From NCBI GenBank assembly GCA_026710565.1, contig JAPOQV010000221.1, forward strand, positions 1 to 7,023: a DNA stretch of 7,023 bases, read 5' to 3'. The position numbers and the translations under genes are program-made. The notes under the pieces are model-generated. The model searched no databases. It was not told the DNA's origin and saw only the letters and a list, made by a program, of their open reading frames with translations. Shown here in pieces: positions 1 to 6,406 of the stretch. Numbering within the stretch: the first letter of the stretch is position 1; every line of letters starts with the position of its first letter. Origin of the DNA: Spirochaetaceae bacterium (lineage in GTDB: Bacteria > Spirochaetota > Spirochaetia > SZUA-6 > Bin103).

Positions 1-95
1 GCCGGCGGCCGTCGGCGCTCCGCATCCGCCAGATCGGCGAGATCCGCATATCCAGCGTGCGGCGATATCGAGCTCAGGCGGAGGCGCGGACATGA
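1..95 (+). CDS. 3' end of an upstream LamG-family gene (partial)
   Basis: Only the last 30 or so codons lie in the window. The reading frame with codons starting at base 3 is open and ends at TGA 93-95. It contains RQIGEIRISSVRRY followed by a basic tail, RAQAEART. The first part nearly repeats the C-terminus of the next gene, GQIGEIRISGVRRY. At DNA level bases 30-68 match 2282-2320 at 32 of 39 positions. In LamG-like jelly-roll domains this E-(I/L)-RIS segment is the final beta-strand, so the upstream gene should also end in a LamG domain. Its stop overlaps the next start as ATGA, which suggests translational coupling within one operon. The tail extends 8 residues past the tyrosine where the neighbour stops. 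Function unknown. Confidence 0.72.
   Translation, partial: RRPSALRIRQIGEIRISSVRRYRAQAEART
80..84 (+). promoter_or_regulatory. Ribosome binding site for the 743-residue LamG protein
   Basis: GGAGG lies seven bases before the ATG at 92. It sits inside the end of the upstream reading frame. With the ATGA overlap it supports ATG 92 as the true start and makes re-initiation after the upstream gene likely. Confidence 0.6.
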
Positions 96-2323
96 GTTCC
101 GACTGGACCAGGCCGTTCGAGCCGGACGGGCACACGGTGGCGCTCTATCACTTCGACGAAGGTTCGGGGAACGAGGCGCACGACGCCTGCGGCGATCCCG
201 AGCTGACGCTGCGGTCCTCCGGGCGGGCGCTGTGGGGCAGCCGTCCGGGCTTCGGGTCCACGGCGCGGTTCGAGCGCAGCGACGGCCAACTCCGGGTGGG
301 TCCCGCGAACAACGACAAGCTGAGGCTGCAGACCTGCACGGAGGCATGGACGATCGAAGCGTGGGTCCGATACACCGGCCCCGGCGGCAAGGACAGGGGC
401 CAGTGGAGCAAGAGGGACGGCAGCGACTCCAAGGAGGGTGGGTACACGTACGCGTTCATCTGCGGCACGGACGAGGAAGGCTTCAGCCTTCCCCGCGGGA
501 TGCGTGGCGGGTGGAGTTTCTGGCTCCGCAACGGTGTCACCCCAGGCACCCGCGAGGACGGACTCATTCCGGGAGTGCGTTACATGGGCTGGGTGGGCAG
601 GGATCCGAACCACGACACCAGCAGTGCCCTCGGACCTACGACCTCGTTCGGCTGGCTGGATGAGGACCGGGGACGGTTCGGCGACACCGGCTGGCACCAC
701 GTGGCGTGGCAGTTCCGCTACCGCGATCAGATGAACTGGCTGCTGGTGGACGGCAAGCTCATCCGACAGGTGCAGCTCCCGGCGCCCGATCAGGTCTCAC
801 ACCGCATCATCGTCAGCGATGCCGAGCGGTGCGACATTCCCTTCTGCGTGGGCGGCGTTCACCATTCGCGGGATCCGGTCGTCACCTCGGGCCCGGAAAT
901 GGGCAACATGGACGGCGAGATCGACGAGCTCCGCATCTCGAAGGTCATGCGCTATCCCGTGACGGAGCGGCTGACCATCATCCGCCAGCAACTGCCCGAT
1001 GCGGCGTTGAGTATCCCCTACGAGGTTCGGCTGGGCGCGGAGGCGGCTGCGGGCCGGGTCTCCTGGGCCATGACGGAGGGTGGTCTGCCGGCGGGTCTGG
1101 CGTTCGACGCCGGCGCCGCTGTGATTCGAGGGACGCCCGAGGAAGCGGCGGAGTCCCGTCAGGTGACCATCGGAGCGCGGGACGAAGACGGAGCGACCGA
1201 CGACCATGCGTTCACGCTCACGGTGCGGCGCGGCCGGCTGGTCACCGAATCGCTGCCACCCGCCTACGCCGGTTCGGCCTATCAGGCCGCGCTGAACACC
1301 GAGCACATGGCCGAACCGCTGGCGTGGGACGTGGTGTCGGGCGCACTGCCCACGGGCGTGAGCCTCGACGGCAAGGCCGGATGCTTGTCGGGAACTCCGG
1401 TCGAGGCGGGGCGCTGCCGGCTCACGGTCCGGGTGACGGACGCCAACGGATTGAGCGATCGGCGCGAGCTGCTCCTCAGGGTGCTTCCGGAGAACCTCCG
1501 GGTGATGGGCGCCGACGAGCATGCGGTGGTGCTCTATGACTGGCAGGGTCCCGACGGCCGGCTGTTCCAGGATCGGGTCCGCGGAGACCGGACGATGACG
1601 CTGACGTATACGAACATCGGCGGCGACCGCAGGTTGCGCTGGCCGGGCCGCGAAGGGAGGTTTCCGCAGGAGACCGGACACGGCGAGCACGGGTACGCCA
1701 ACATCGGCGCGGAGTGGGGTTCCTATCCGAAGGCCAGAGCCGCGTACGAGTCGGTTCCGGAGCTGGACCTGAAGACGTGCCCCCGGGAGTGGACGGTGGA
1801 AGCGTGGGTGCGCCGCGGTGGCCCCTGGCAGGGGTTCGGCGACGTTCCCCTGAAGCGGTTCGACTACGGCCACATCTGCGGGACCTACGACAGCCGGGAG
1901 CACGGCGTCTGGGAGCTGTACCTGTCCGACCTCAACTCGCCCGATGCCGGCATGGCGCCGGGGGTCCACTTTCAGAGCCGCGACCACTGCTGGAAGAACC
2001 TGCATCCGTGGATGCGCCCCCGCGGCATCGTGGCCGACCGGGATGAAGTCGGCATCAGCGACACGGAGTGGCACCACGTGGCATGGCAGTACGGCTACGC
2101 CGAGGATGAGCACGAGCTGTTCCTGGACGGCACGCCGATCTGGCGGATGCGGAGCGCCGACGGCCGCCGGCTGGTCAACGACCGCGAGCACGACTGCCAG
2201 TTCAGCGTGTTCACCCGCCTGACGGGCTACGCCAAGTACGGGGGCGGGTTCAATTACCTGGGCTGGGGCAACTTCTTCGGCCAGATCGGAGAGATCCGCA
2301 TCTCGGGCGTGCGTCGGTACTGA
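92..2323 (+). CDS. Two-LamG, two-putative-Ig domain protein, 743 residues
   Basis: The order read from the sequence is LamG/concanavalin-like jelly roll (about 10-288), putative-Ig He_PIG type (about 290-378), a second He_PIG (about 380-465) and a second LamG (about 470-743). Matching LamG landmarks are WTIEAWVRY (86-94) and WTVEAWVRR (567-575), ICGT (123-126 and 595-598), WHHVAWQ (201-207 and 660-666) and the final strand DELRISKVMRY / GEIRISGVRRY. The He_PIG hallmarks are LPAGLAFD with IRGTP (332-349) and LPTGVSLD with LSGTP (419-436). In known families such domains bind glycans or proteins and are usually extracellular. Here the N-terminus (MSSDWTRPFEPDGHT) is hydrophilic, and I see no signal peptide, transmembrane helix, lipobox, sorting tail or catalytic domain. 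Location and ligand are therefore open. The start is supported by GGAGG at 80-84 and the ATGA overlap with a paralogue. The stop is 10 bases from the stop of the convergent ankyrin gene. Confidence 0.9.
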   Translation: MSSDWTRPFEPDGHTVALYHFDEGSGNEAHDACGDPELTLRSSGRALWGSRPGFGSTARFERSDGQLRVGPANNDKLRLQTCTEAWTIEAWVRYTGPGGKDRGQWSKRDGSDSKEGGYTYAFICGTDEEGFSLPRGMRGGWSFWLRNGVTPGTREDGLIPGVRYMGWVGRDPNHDTSSALGPTTSFGWLDEDRGRFGDTGWHHVAWQFRYRDQMNWLLVDGKLIRQVQLPAPDQVSHRIIVSDAERCDIPFCVGGVHHSRDPVVTSGPEMGNMDGEIDELRISKVMRYPVTERLTIIRQQLPDAALSIPYEVRLGAEAAAGRVSWAMTEGGLPAGLAFDAGAAVIRGTPEEAAESRQVTIGARDEDGATDDHAFTLTVRRGRLVTESLPPAYAGSAYQAALNTEHMAEPLAWDVVSGALPTGVSLDGKAGCLSGTPVEAGRCRLTVRVTDANGLSDRRELLLRVLPENLRVMGADEHAVVLYDWQGPDGRLFQDRVRGDRTMTLTYTNIGGDRRLRWPGREGRFPQETGHGEHGYANIGAEWGSYPKARAAYESVPELDLKTCPREWTVEAWVRRGGPWQGFGDVPLKRFDYGHICGTYDSREHGVWELYLSDLNSPDAGMAPGVHFQSRDHCWKNLHPWMRPRGIVADRDEVGISDTEWHHVAWQYGYAEDEHELFLDGTPIWRMRSADGRRLVNDREHDCQFSVFTRLTGYAKYGGGFNYLGWGNFFGQIGEIRISGVRRY

Positions 2324-2333
2324 GCAGACGTCC

Positions 2334-3761
2334 TTACCGGGACAGCAGGGCCGCGACGGCAGGGTCCCCACGTCGCACGGCGCTCTCGTATGCGGTCTCC
2401 TTCCGGGAGTCGCGGGCATCGAGGTCGGCGCCGGCCTCCAGGAGTGCGTCCACCACCGGTTCGAGATCGTCGATGTCGTCGCGGAGGTGATGGAGGGGCG
2501 AGCCTCCGCCCGGCGTGACGCTGGTCGCAAAGTCCGGATGCTCCGACAGGTAGCGGCGTAGCGCCGCGACCCTGCCGAAGGAGACCAGGTCGAGGCCGTC
2601 CGTGCAGTGGTCGAGCAGGTAGTCCCGCATGGCGGCATGGCCGGCATGGTTGGCCCACCCCGCCGGCGTCGACCCGTGGTTGGCGTCGCGCAGCGGACGC
2701 GCTCCGTGGGCTACCAGCACCTCGGCCACCTCCCGCCGATCGTTCCATCCGGCGTGGTGCAATGCGGTCGTGCCGTCCTGCGCCGTGGCGTTCGGATCCA
2801 CGCCCAGGCGCAGCAGGCACCGTACGGCGGCCACGTTGCCCAGTGAGGCGGCCCTGTGCAGCGGCTCGTGGTCGCTCAGGCTCTGTGGCGCCGCCGCAAG
2901 CGCGGCGCGCGCGGCAGCCTCGTCGCCGCTCATGCAGGCCGCCCGAAAGCGGTCTTCCGGGCTCAGCTCCGCCGGTGCTGCCCCGGCGCGCTGCAGCATC
3001 GCGGCGACCTCGCCGAAGCCGTGCAACAGCGCGTTCTCGTAGTGGGTGCGCCCGTCGTAGTAGCTGCGGCCGCGCGGATCGGCGCCGTGCCGGAGCAACA
3101 GCTCGACCCGGTCGGCGAAGCCCCTGGGCGCCGCGTGACCGAGCAGGAAGTCGAGCGTTCCGACCCTGTTCCTTGTCTTCCAGTTGATCCTGTCACGGGC
3201 GGTGAGCCCGCGGTCCAGGAGCAGGTGCAGCCAGCGGTTGTCAGGCCGGAACATCGTGTTGTAGAGCCCCTGGGCGTCGTTGGGATCCGCCCCCGCGTCG
3301 AGCAGCAACTCGGCCAGCGCCTTGGCATGTGGATGCGGCGGCTGGCTGACGACGCCGCCCTCGCCTTCGCCCATCGCGCCGGTGAGGGCCGTGAACCGGT
3401 ACGTTCGCCCCCACATGAAGTGGGCGTTGGGGTCGGCGCCGTGCTCAAGCAGCAGTCGGGCGCTGCCGATGGCGTCCGCTTCGGGAAGCTGCTCGGTCAC
3501 GCGCGAGTAGCAGAGGTAGAGCAGCGGCGGCCACCTGCGCGGCCCCCCGGTCGCGGATGCACGGCGTGCGTCCTCGCCCAGGAGCCGTCGCAGTGCCGCC
3601 ACGCTGGCCGTGGCGGCGGCGGTATACGCGTCGGCCGCCGCCAGCGACGGCCGTTCGGCCAGCATCCGCCTGGCTCGATCGATTCTGGCCTTCGAATCGT
3701 CGCCATAGGTCAGGCAGGCCAGATCCAGGAACCGTGCCGCCTCGCCCTGCTCGGAATTCAT
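2334..3761 (-). CDS. Ankyrin-repeat protein, 475 residues
   Basis: Ankyrin signatures recur along the chain: ARLLLEHGADPNA (101-113), LAELLLDAGADPND (149-162), VELLLRHGADPRG (219-231), LHRAASLGNVAAVRCLLRLG (301-320) followed by DPNA, TALHHAGWNDRREVAEVLV (332-350) and VVDALLEAGADLDARD (436-451). Some repeats are stretched by insertions, for example 114-148 and 232-246. The first 90 residues are helical and open with FLDLACLTYGDDSKARIDRA, a style I recall from a bacterial ankyrin family. Ankyrin repeats are protein-binding scaffolds, and no enzymatic domain, signal peptide or membrane segment is visible, so a cytoplasmic binding role is inferred. The partner is unknown. The ATG at 3761 is preceded by an AT-richer stretch but no clear Shine-Dalgarno, so the start is less certain than the frame. 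It converges on the LamG gene with a 10-base gap and no obvious terminator hairpin, and diverges from the antitoxin-like gene. Confidence 0.88.
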   Translation of the reverse strand: MNSEQGEAARFLDLACLTYGDDSKARIDRARRMLAERPSLAAADAYTAAATASVAALRRLLGEDARRASATGGPRRWPPLLYLCYSRVTEQLPEADAIGSARLLLEHGADPNAHFMWGRTYRFTALTGAMGEGEGGVVSQPPHPHAKALAELLLDAGADPNDAQGLYNTMFRPDNRWLHLLLDRGLTARDRINWKTRNRVGTLDFLLGHAAPRGFADRVELLLRHGADPRGRSYYDGRTHYENALLHGFGEVAAMLQRAGAAPAELSPEDRFRAACMSGDEAAARAALAAAPQSLSDHEPLHRAASLGNVAAVRCLLRLGVDPNATAQDGTTALHHAGWNDRREVAEVLVAHGARPLRDANHGSTPAGWANHAGHAAMRDYLLDHCTDGLDLVSFGRVAALRRYLSEHPDFATSVTPGGGSPLHHLRDDIDDLEPVVDALLEAGADLDARDSRKETAYESAVRRGDPAVAALLSR

Positions 3762-3798
3762 GGTGCGTTGCTCGATATATTACGCCGATTTCGCGACG

Positions 3799-3827
3799 TT
3801 GACGTCGGAAGGCCGGAGCATCATGAT
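3799..3827 (+). promoter_or_regulatory. Candidate promoter for the antitoxin-like gene
   Basis: TTGACG at 3799-3804 matches five of six bases of a sigma-70 -35 box. CATGAT at 3822-3827, after a 17-base spacer, matches four of six of the -10 box. Transcription would start close to the ATG at 3834, giving a leaderless or nearly leaderless message. The -10 box lies inside the palindrome at 3817-3830. This is a pattern match only. Confidence 0.3.
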
Positions 3828-3830
3828 GCT
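3817..3830. promoter_or_regulatory. Perfect 14-bp palindrome, likely operator of the RHH gene
   Basis: AGCATCATGATGCT is identical to its own reverse complement and ends three bases before the ATG at 3834. Ribbon-helix-helix antitoxins usually bind short palindromes over their own promoter as dimers, so an autoregulatory operator is a reasonable inference. The site would also hide the weak GGAG at 3815-3818. No second copy was noticed in the window. Confidence 0.45.
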
Positions 3831-3833
3831 TGA

Positions 3834-4130
3834 ATGAGAACCACCCTGACGCTCGACCCTGATGTTGCCCGGTTGCTCACGGAAGAGGTGCACCGGCAGC
3901 GAAAGCCGTTCAAGCAGGTCGTCAACGAAGCGATTCGCAAGGGTTTGGCGCCTTCGACCGCGGCGGCAAGTCAGGGGGTGTTCCGCGTCCGACCTCACAG
4001 AACGTCTCTGCGGCCCGGCATCGACATCGCATTGTTCAACAAGCTGGTCGACGAGCTGGAGGGTGATGCCGTGATCGAGAAGCTGCGGCCAGAGCGGACT
4101 TCAGTCGCTTCGCGGGTGTCCGCTGGGTGA
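3834..4130 (+). CDS. Ribbon-helix-helix antitoxin-like protein, 98 residues
   Basis: The protein opens MRTTLTLDPDVARLL, the strand and first helix of a ribbon-helix-helix DNA-binding domain. The second helix follows at PFKQVVNEAIRKGL (25-38). A short linker leads to LRPGID (59-64) and an acidic helix, LFNKLVDELE (67-76), the part that in VapB-like antitoxins grips the toxin. Length and layout match a known antitoxin family that normally sits directly upstream of a PIN-domain VapC RNase. Here nothing resembling a PIN protein follows: the plus strand closes quickly after 4130, and the next recognisable coding trace is on the other strand. It is therefore an orphan antitoxin, or a solitary regulator derived from one. 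The ATG at 3834 is chosen because the RTTLTL strand must be at the extreme N-terminus. The Shine-Dalgarno is weak. Confidence 0.82.
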   Translation: MRTTLTLDPDVARLLTEEVHRQRKPFKQVVNEAIRKGLAPSTAAASQGVFRVRPHRTSLRPGIDIALFNKLVDELEGDAVIEKLRPERTSVASRVSAG

Positions 4131-4184
4131 ATCCGCTCACTGCAGGTGCGCATACATAGTCGGACATTCAGTCAGATAGCGACC

Positions 4185-4610
4185 TCATGGTGCTTCCCTC
4201 GACGTGTTCCGCGGCTCCGACAACTCGCGGAGTGTGTAAGTGATCTCGCACTTGCCCTTCTCGCCACGCGCCACCGCCATCATGAGCGGATAGAGCGTCC
4301 CTTCCGGGTCGGTGATTCGAATGCCGTTGAGATCGAGAACCACGAGCGCGGAGGCCAACGCGACGCGCTTGCCATCTTACGAACGAGCGCCAATCACGTT
4401 CGACTACGGCAGGCGTTCTCCACCCAGGCGGGCGAGCGTCTCCCCTGAAAGCTCCAGGCCGTGCCCGAAGGGGAGGCCAGGACGGTGTGGGTCGACAGCC
4501 GTCCCGCAGCGGAAGTCATGGGCCGAATCCGGCGCCCCAGACACGCTGTGGCGACAAAGGTCGCGGTCGGCCAGCGCAACTGAGGCGATGGACCTGGAGG
4601 AGTCGTTCAC
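4185..4610 (-). pseudogene. Decayed Fic/Doc (death-on-curing) toxin gene
   Basis: Reading the minus strand, 4376-4185 translates as DGKRVALASALVVLDLNGIR and continues ITDPEGTLYPLMMAVARGEK to a TGA at 4187-4185. This matches the region of Doc toxins after the Fic motif HPFxDGNKR. Just upstream, TTCGTA (FV) is separated from GATGGC (DG) by one extra A, which shifts the frame and creates a TAA. The motif also lacks its Asn codon, and the His-Pro positions are not recognisable. Further upstream a GTG at 4610 follows a strong AAGGAGG. Its first residues, including ASVALADRDL, are only loosely Doc-like before similarity jumps frames. Total length, about 142 codons, fits the 125-145 residue family. 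Intact Doc AMPylates or phosphorylates a cellular target such as EF-Tu. This copy should be inactive. The C-terminal half is fairly secure; the N-terminal assignment is inferred from length and the ribosome binding site. Confidence 0.55.
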
Positions 4611-4615
4611 GTCGA

Positions 4616-4638
4616 ACTCGCCTCCTTATTGGCGGAGT
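4616..4638 (-). promoter_or_regulatory. Hairpin enclosing the ribosome binding site of the toxin remnant
   Basis: On the minus strand ACTCCGCC and GGCGAGT can pair as a 7-bp stem with one bulged C around the loop AATAAGGA. The Shine-Dalgarno AAGGAGG (4627-4621) runs from the loop into the stem, ten bases before GTG 4610. It lies between the stop of the 588-residue gene (4640) and that start. No T-run follows, so it is not a classical terminator. It could instead damp translation of the downstream gene. Confidence 0.3.
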
Positions 4639-4639
4639 C

Positions 4640-6406
4640 CTATTGTGCCGGATGGTCCACGTTGGACATCCCGACGTAGTCGACCAAGGGGAGCGGTTCA
4701 AATCCGCCACCGTCGCGCAGGTGTGCCTTGCGGGCGGCCTCGACGAAGCGAGCCGATGCGCGCACCACCAACGACGCCGGGCGGGTTCGAGTGCCAACCG
4801 TCACGTCCATGACCTCGACAGAATCGCCGGCCGGTGCCTCGGCTTGGAGGTTTGCTGCTCGGTAGCCAATTCTGTCGATCCGTACGATGGCGCGATCAAA
4901 GCGTTTTCGGGCGGCGTTATCAGCGTACGGGTCACTTGGATCCCAATAGTCGCCAGCCAAGCGCAGCACGTCACGCCATCTAATTGACACGAGCCGCCCA
5001 GGTCCCGCGGGTCGGCCGTTAACGGGCCGTAAGTCGGGGGCGACGCCTGGACGGCCATCGATTCGTGCAGCCAAACGGTACTCCAAGCCAGTAATGATCC
5101 GTCCTGCCATGCTCCCCTCTCCGGCAGTAGGGCGCAATCGGCCAGCCGTACTGCCCTCGGCGGTCAGGGTCCATTTCCCGTCGATTGGCCGCGCCCACCT
5201 AGGCGGGCCAATCTCGACAGACCAGCCACCGACGTGATCGCGGGTAGGGCTCACGTGCGCCAAGTCCAGCCAGCGAGATGACCCGTCCGGAGGCCAGATA
5301 ACCAGTGCTCTGAGGTGGGCGCTTGCTCGGCGGAAACGTTCGATGTCGGACTCCTGGGGGCGTCGAAAGTCGCCGGTGCGGGTGCGTGCGAGTAGCGCCG
5401 CCCCTTCTCTATCCGTCAATATCAAGGGGCGATCGACAGCATGGGCGTAGGCCAAGAGGGTCAGTACATCGCCGGTTAGTGCATGTGTCGTATCATCTAT
5501 CAAGCCGTAGCGCGGATCCAGGACGGCCAAAGCCGCCAAGCGCAGGTCATACGGAATCGGAGGCACGCCCAAGGGTCTTAGTGTCTGATGTAGATCGTTA
5601 GGGCGGAACTGGCGGCGTGGTGCTGGGCGGTTCCAAGCATCAAGAATCTCGCCGGGATCCGGAATTCGCGCAAGCATCGGTACGTCGTCCACGGTAACTG
5701 CCGATACCCAGGGTGTCCGCAGCGAAGTCGAGACGAGGGCCGGCCGACGCGCCATCGGGCTGCTGGTCGCGGTCGCGGTCACAGTGACCACGGCGGGGCG
5801 CATCGGGGCCAGCCGTTGCCACGCCGCAATCAGTGGCGCCAGCGGATGTTGCAGAGCCGGTTCTTGCTTCCGTGCTTCCAACCAAAGCGTTTGTATCCGC
5901 TCGATCATGCGGCCGAACGTGTCGTGTCCATCCGCCGCCGAGAAGCCGGAGGCAGCCGGATCGTTCAAAGTGCGCCGCCACAAGTCGTTCGTGATAGGTG
6001 CCTCGCCGATCACCATCCAAGCGAACATCAGCGCGAGCGGCCCAGCGTAAGGGCCAGCTTCCCGCGCCCAGTGGTCCGAAGGCAGTTTCTCGATCACGGC
6101 TGTCATGAACTCTTGGCTGCTCGTGGTCTTTGCCATGGCCTCCATCAAATTGGGCAACGCGGCAGTAGACGGCAGCGCGTCGACGACGGCATCAAGCAGG
6201 TCGGCAGCACCGGATCGCCCATCGGCCGGACACTCCGGCAACCACTTGGCAAGCGCCGATGGAGTGGGGATGAGGTGCTCGGGGCATGCCTCAGATCGGT
6301 CGCGGAGCCACTCAACGCGAGCCTCAGCCGCACACACGCTTACGGCGGTTCGGGCAGCATCGCGCTCCGCCATCACGTGCGCGCGCAGGGCGTCAAGGTC
6401 GCTCAT
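4640..6406 (-). CDS. Uncharacterised protein, 588 residues
   Basis: I do not recognise this family. The reading frame is long and intact. It starts at an ATG preceded by an in-frame TGA eight codons upstream (6430-6428). Residues 1-200 look alpha-helical with a hydrophobic patch, GPLALMFAWMVIG (122-134), too short and isolated to call membrane-bound. Residues 205-270 are Thr/Pro-rich and probably a linker. Residues 280-520 look like a compact mixed alpha/beta domain (IPYDLRLAALAVLDPRYGLI, LTGDVLTLLAYAHAV, RFRRASAHLRALVIW, RWRDVLRLAGDYWDP, RAIVRIDRIGYRA). The alternation of helices and basic strands is compatible with a winged-helix, replication-initiator-like fold, but no catalytic signature supports this. 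A near-duplicate, AEGSTAGRL then GEGSMAGRI (417-437), lies within it. Composition appears less GC-biased than the LamG gene, suggesting separate origin. It lies immediately upstream of a decayed Doc gene and may once have been co-transcribed with it. Confidence 0.8.
   Translation of the reverse strand: MSDLDALRAHVMAERDAARTAVSVCAAEARVEWLRDRSEACPEHLIPTPSALAKWLPECPADGRSGAADLLDAVVDALPSTAALPNLMEAMAKTTSSQEFMTAVIEKLPSDHWAREAGPYAGPLALMFAWMVIGEAPITNDLWRRTLNDPAASGFSAADGHDTFGRMIERIQTLWLEARKQEPALQHPLAPLIAAWQRLAPMRPAVVTVTATATSSPMARRPALVSTSLRTPWVSAVTVDDVPMLARIPDPGEILDAWNRPAPRRQFRPNDLHQTLRPLGVPPIPYDLRLAALAVLDPRYGLIDDTTHALTGDVLTLLAYAHAVDRPLILTDREGAALLARTRTGDFRRPQESDIERFRRASAHLRALVIWPPDGSSRWLDLAHVSPTRDHVGGWSVEIGPPRWARPIDGKWTLTAEGSTAGRLRPTAGEGSMAGRIITGLEYRLAARIDGRPGVAPDLRPVNGRPAGPGRLVSIRWRDVLRLAGDYWDPSDPYADNAARKRFDRAIVRIDRIGYRAANLQAEAPAGDSVEVMDVTVGTRTRPASLVVRASARFVEAARKAHLRDGGGFEPLPLVDYVGMSNVDHPAQ

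Noticed and set aside
74..700. 208-codon minus-strand frame opposite the first LamG domain
   Set aside because: Ala/Pro/Val/Arg-rich sequence without motifs, antisense to well-supported coding sequence.
797..2647. 616-codon open frame on the minus strand opposite the LamG gene
   Set aside because: It is low-complexity in Ala, Arg, Pro and His and spans two real genes. The opposite strand carries clear LamG and He_PIG domains. Long antisense frames are expected at this GC bias.
3791..3806. Repeated GACGT units (CGACGTTGACGTCG) as a second operator
   Set aside because: The repeats are short and imperfect, and part is accounted for by the candidate -35 box. The 14-bp palindrome is the stronger site.
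2856..3833. 325-codon open frame on the plus strand opposite the ankyrin gene, ending right before the antitoxin start
   Set aside because: It has no recognisable motif and is rich in Arg, Val and Gln. The minus strand here encodes regular ankyrin repeats, so this is a shadow frame. The adjoining stop and ATG are coincidental.
3823..3837. Tiny frame MMLE overlapping the antitoxin start, as a possible leader peptide
   Set aside because: Four codons, no ribosome binding site and fully explained by the palindrome sequence. Leader function cannot be supported.
4404..4610. 68-residue protein from GTG 4610 with a strong Shine-Dalgarno, as an independent small gene
   Set aside because: The ribosome binding site is good, but the translation after about 15 residues looks like out-of-frame sequence. 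Position and spacing fit the 5' end of the broken Doc gene better.
5640..6050. Open frames of 80-220 codons overlapping the 588-residue gene in other frames on both strands
   Set aside because: Shadow frames of the long minus-strand gene with no recognisable domains.
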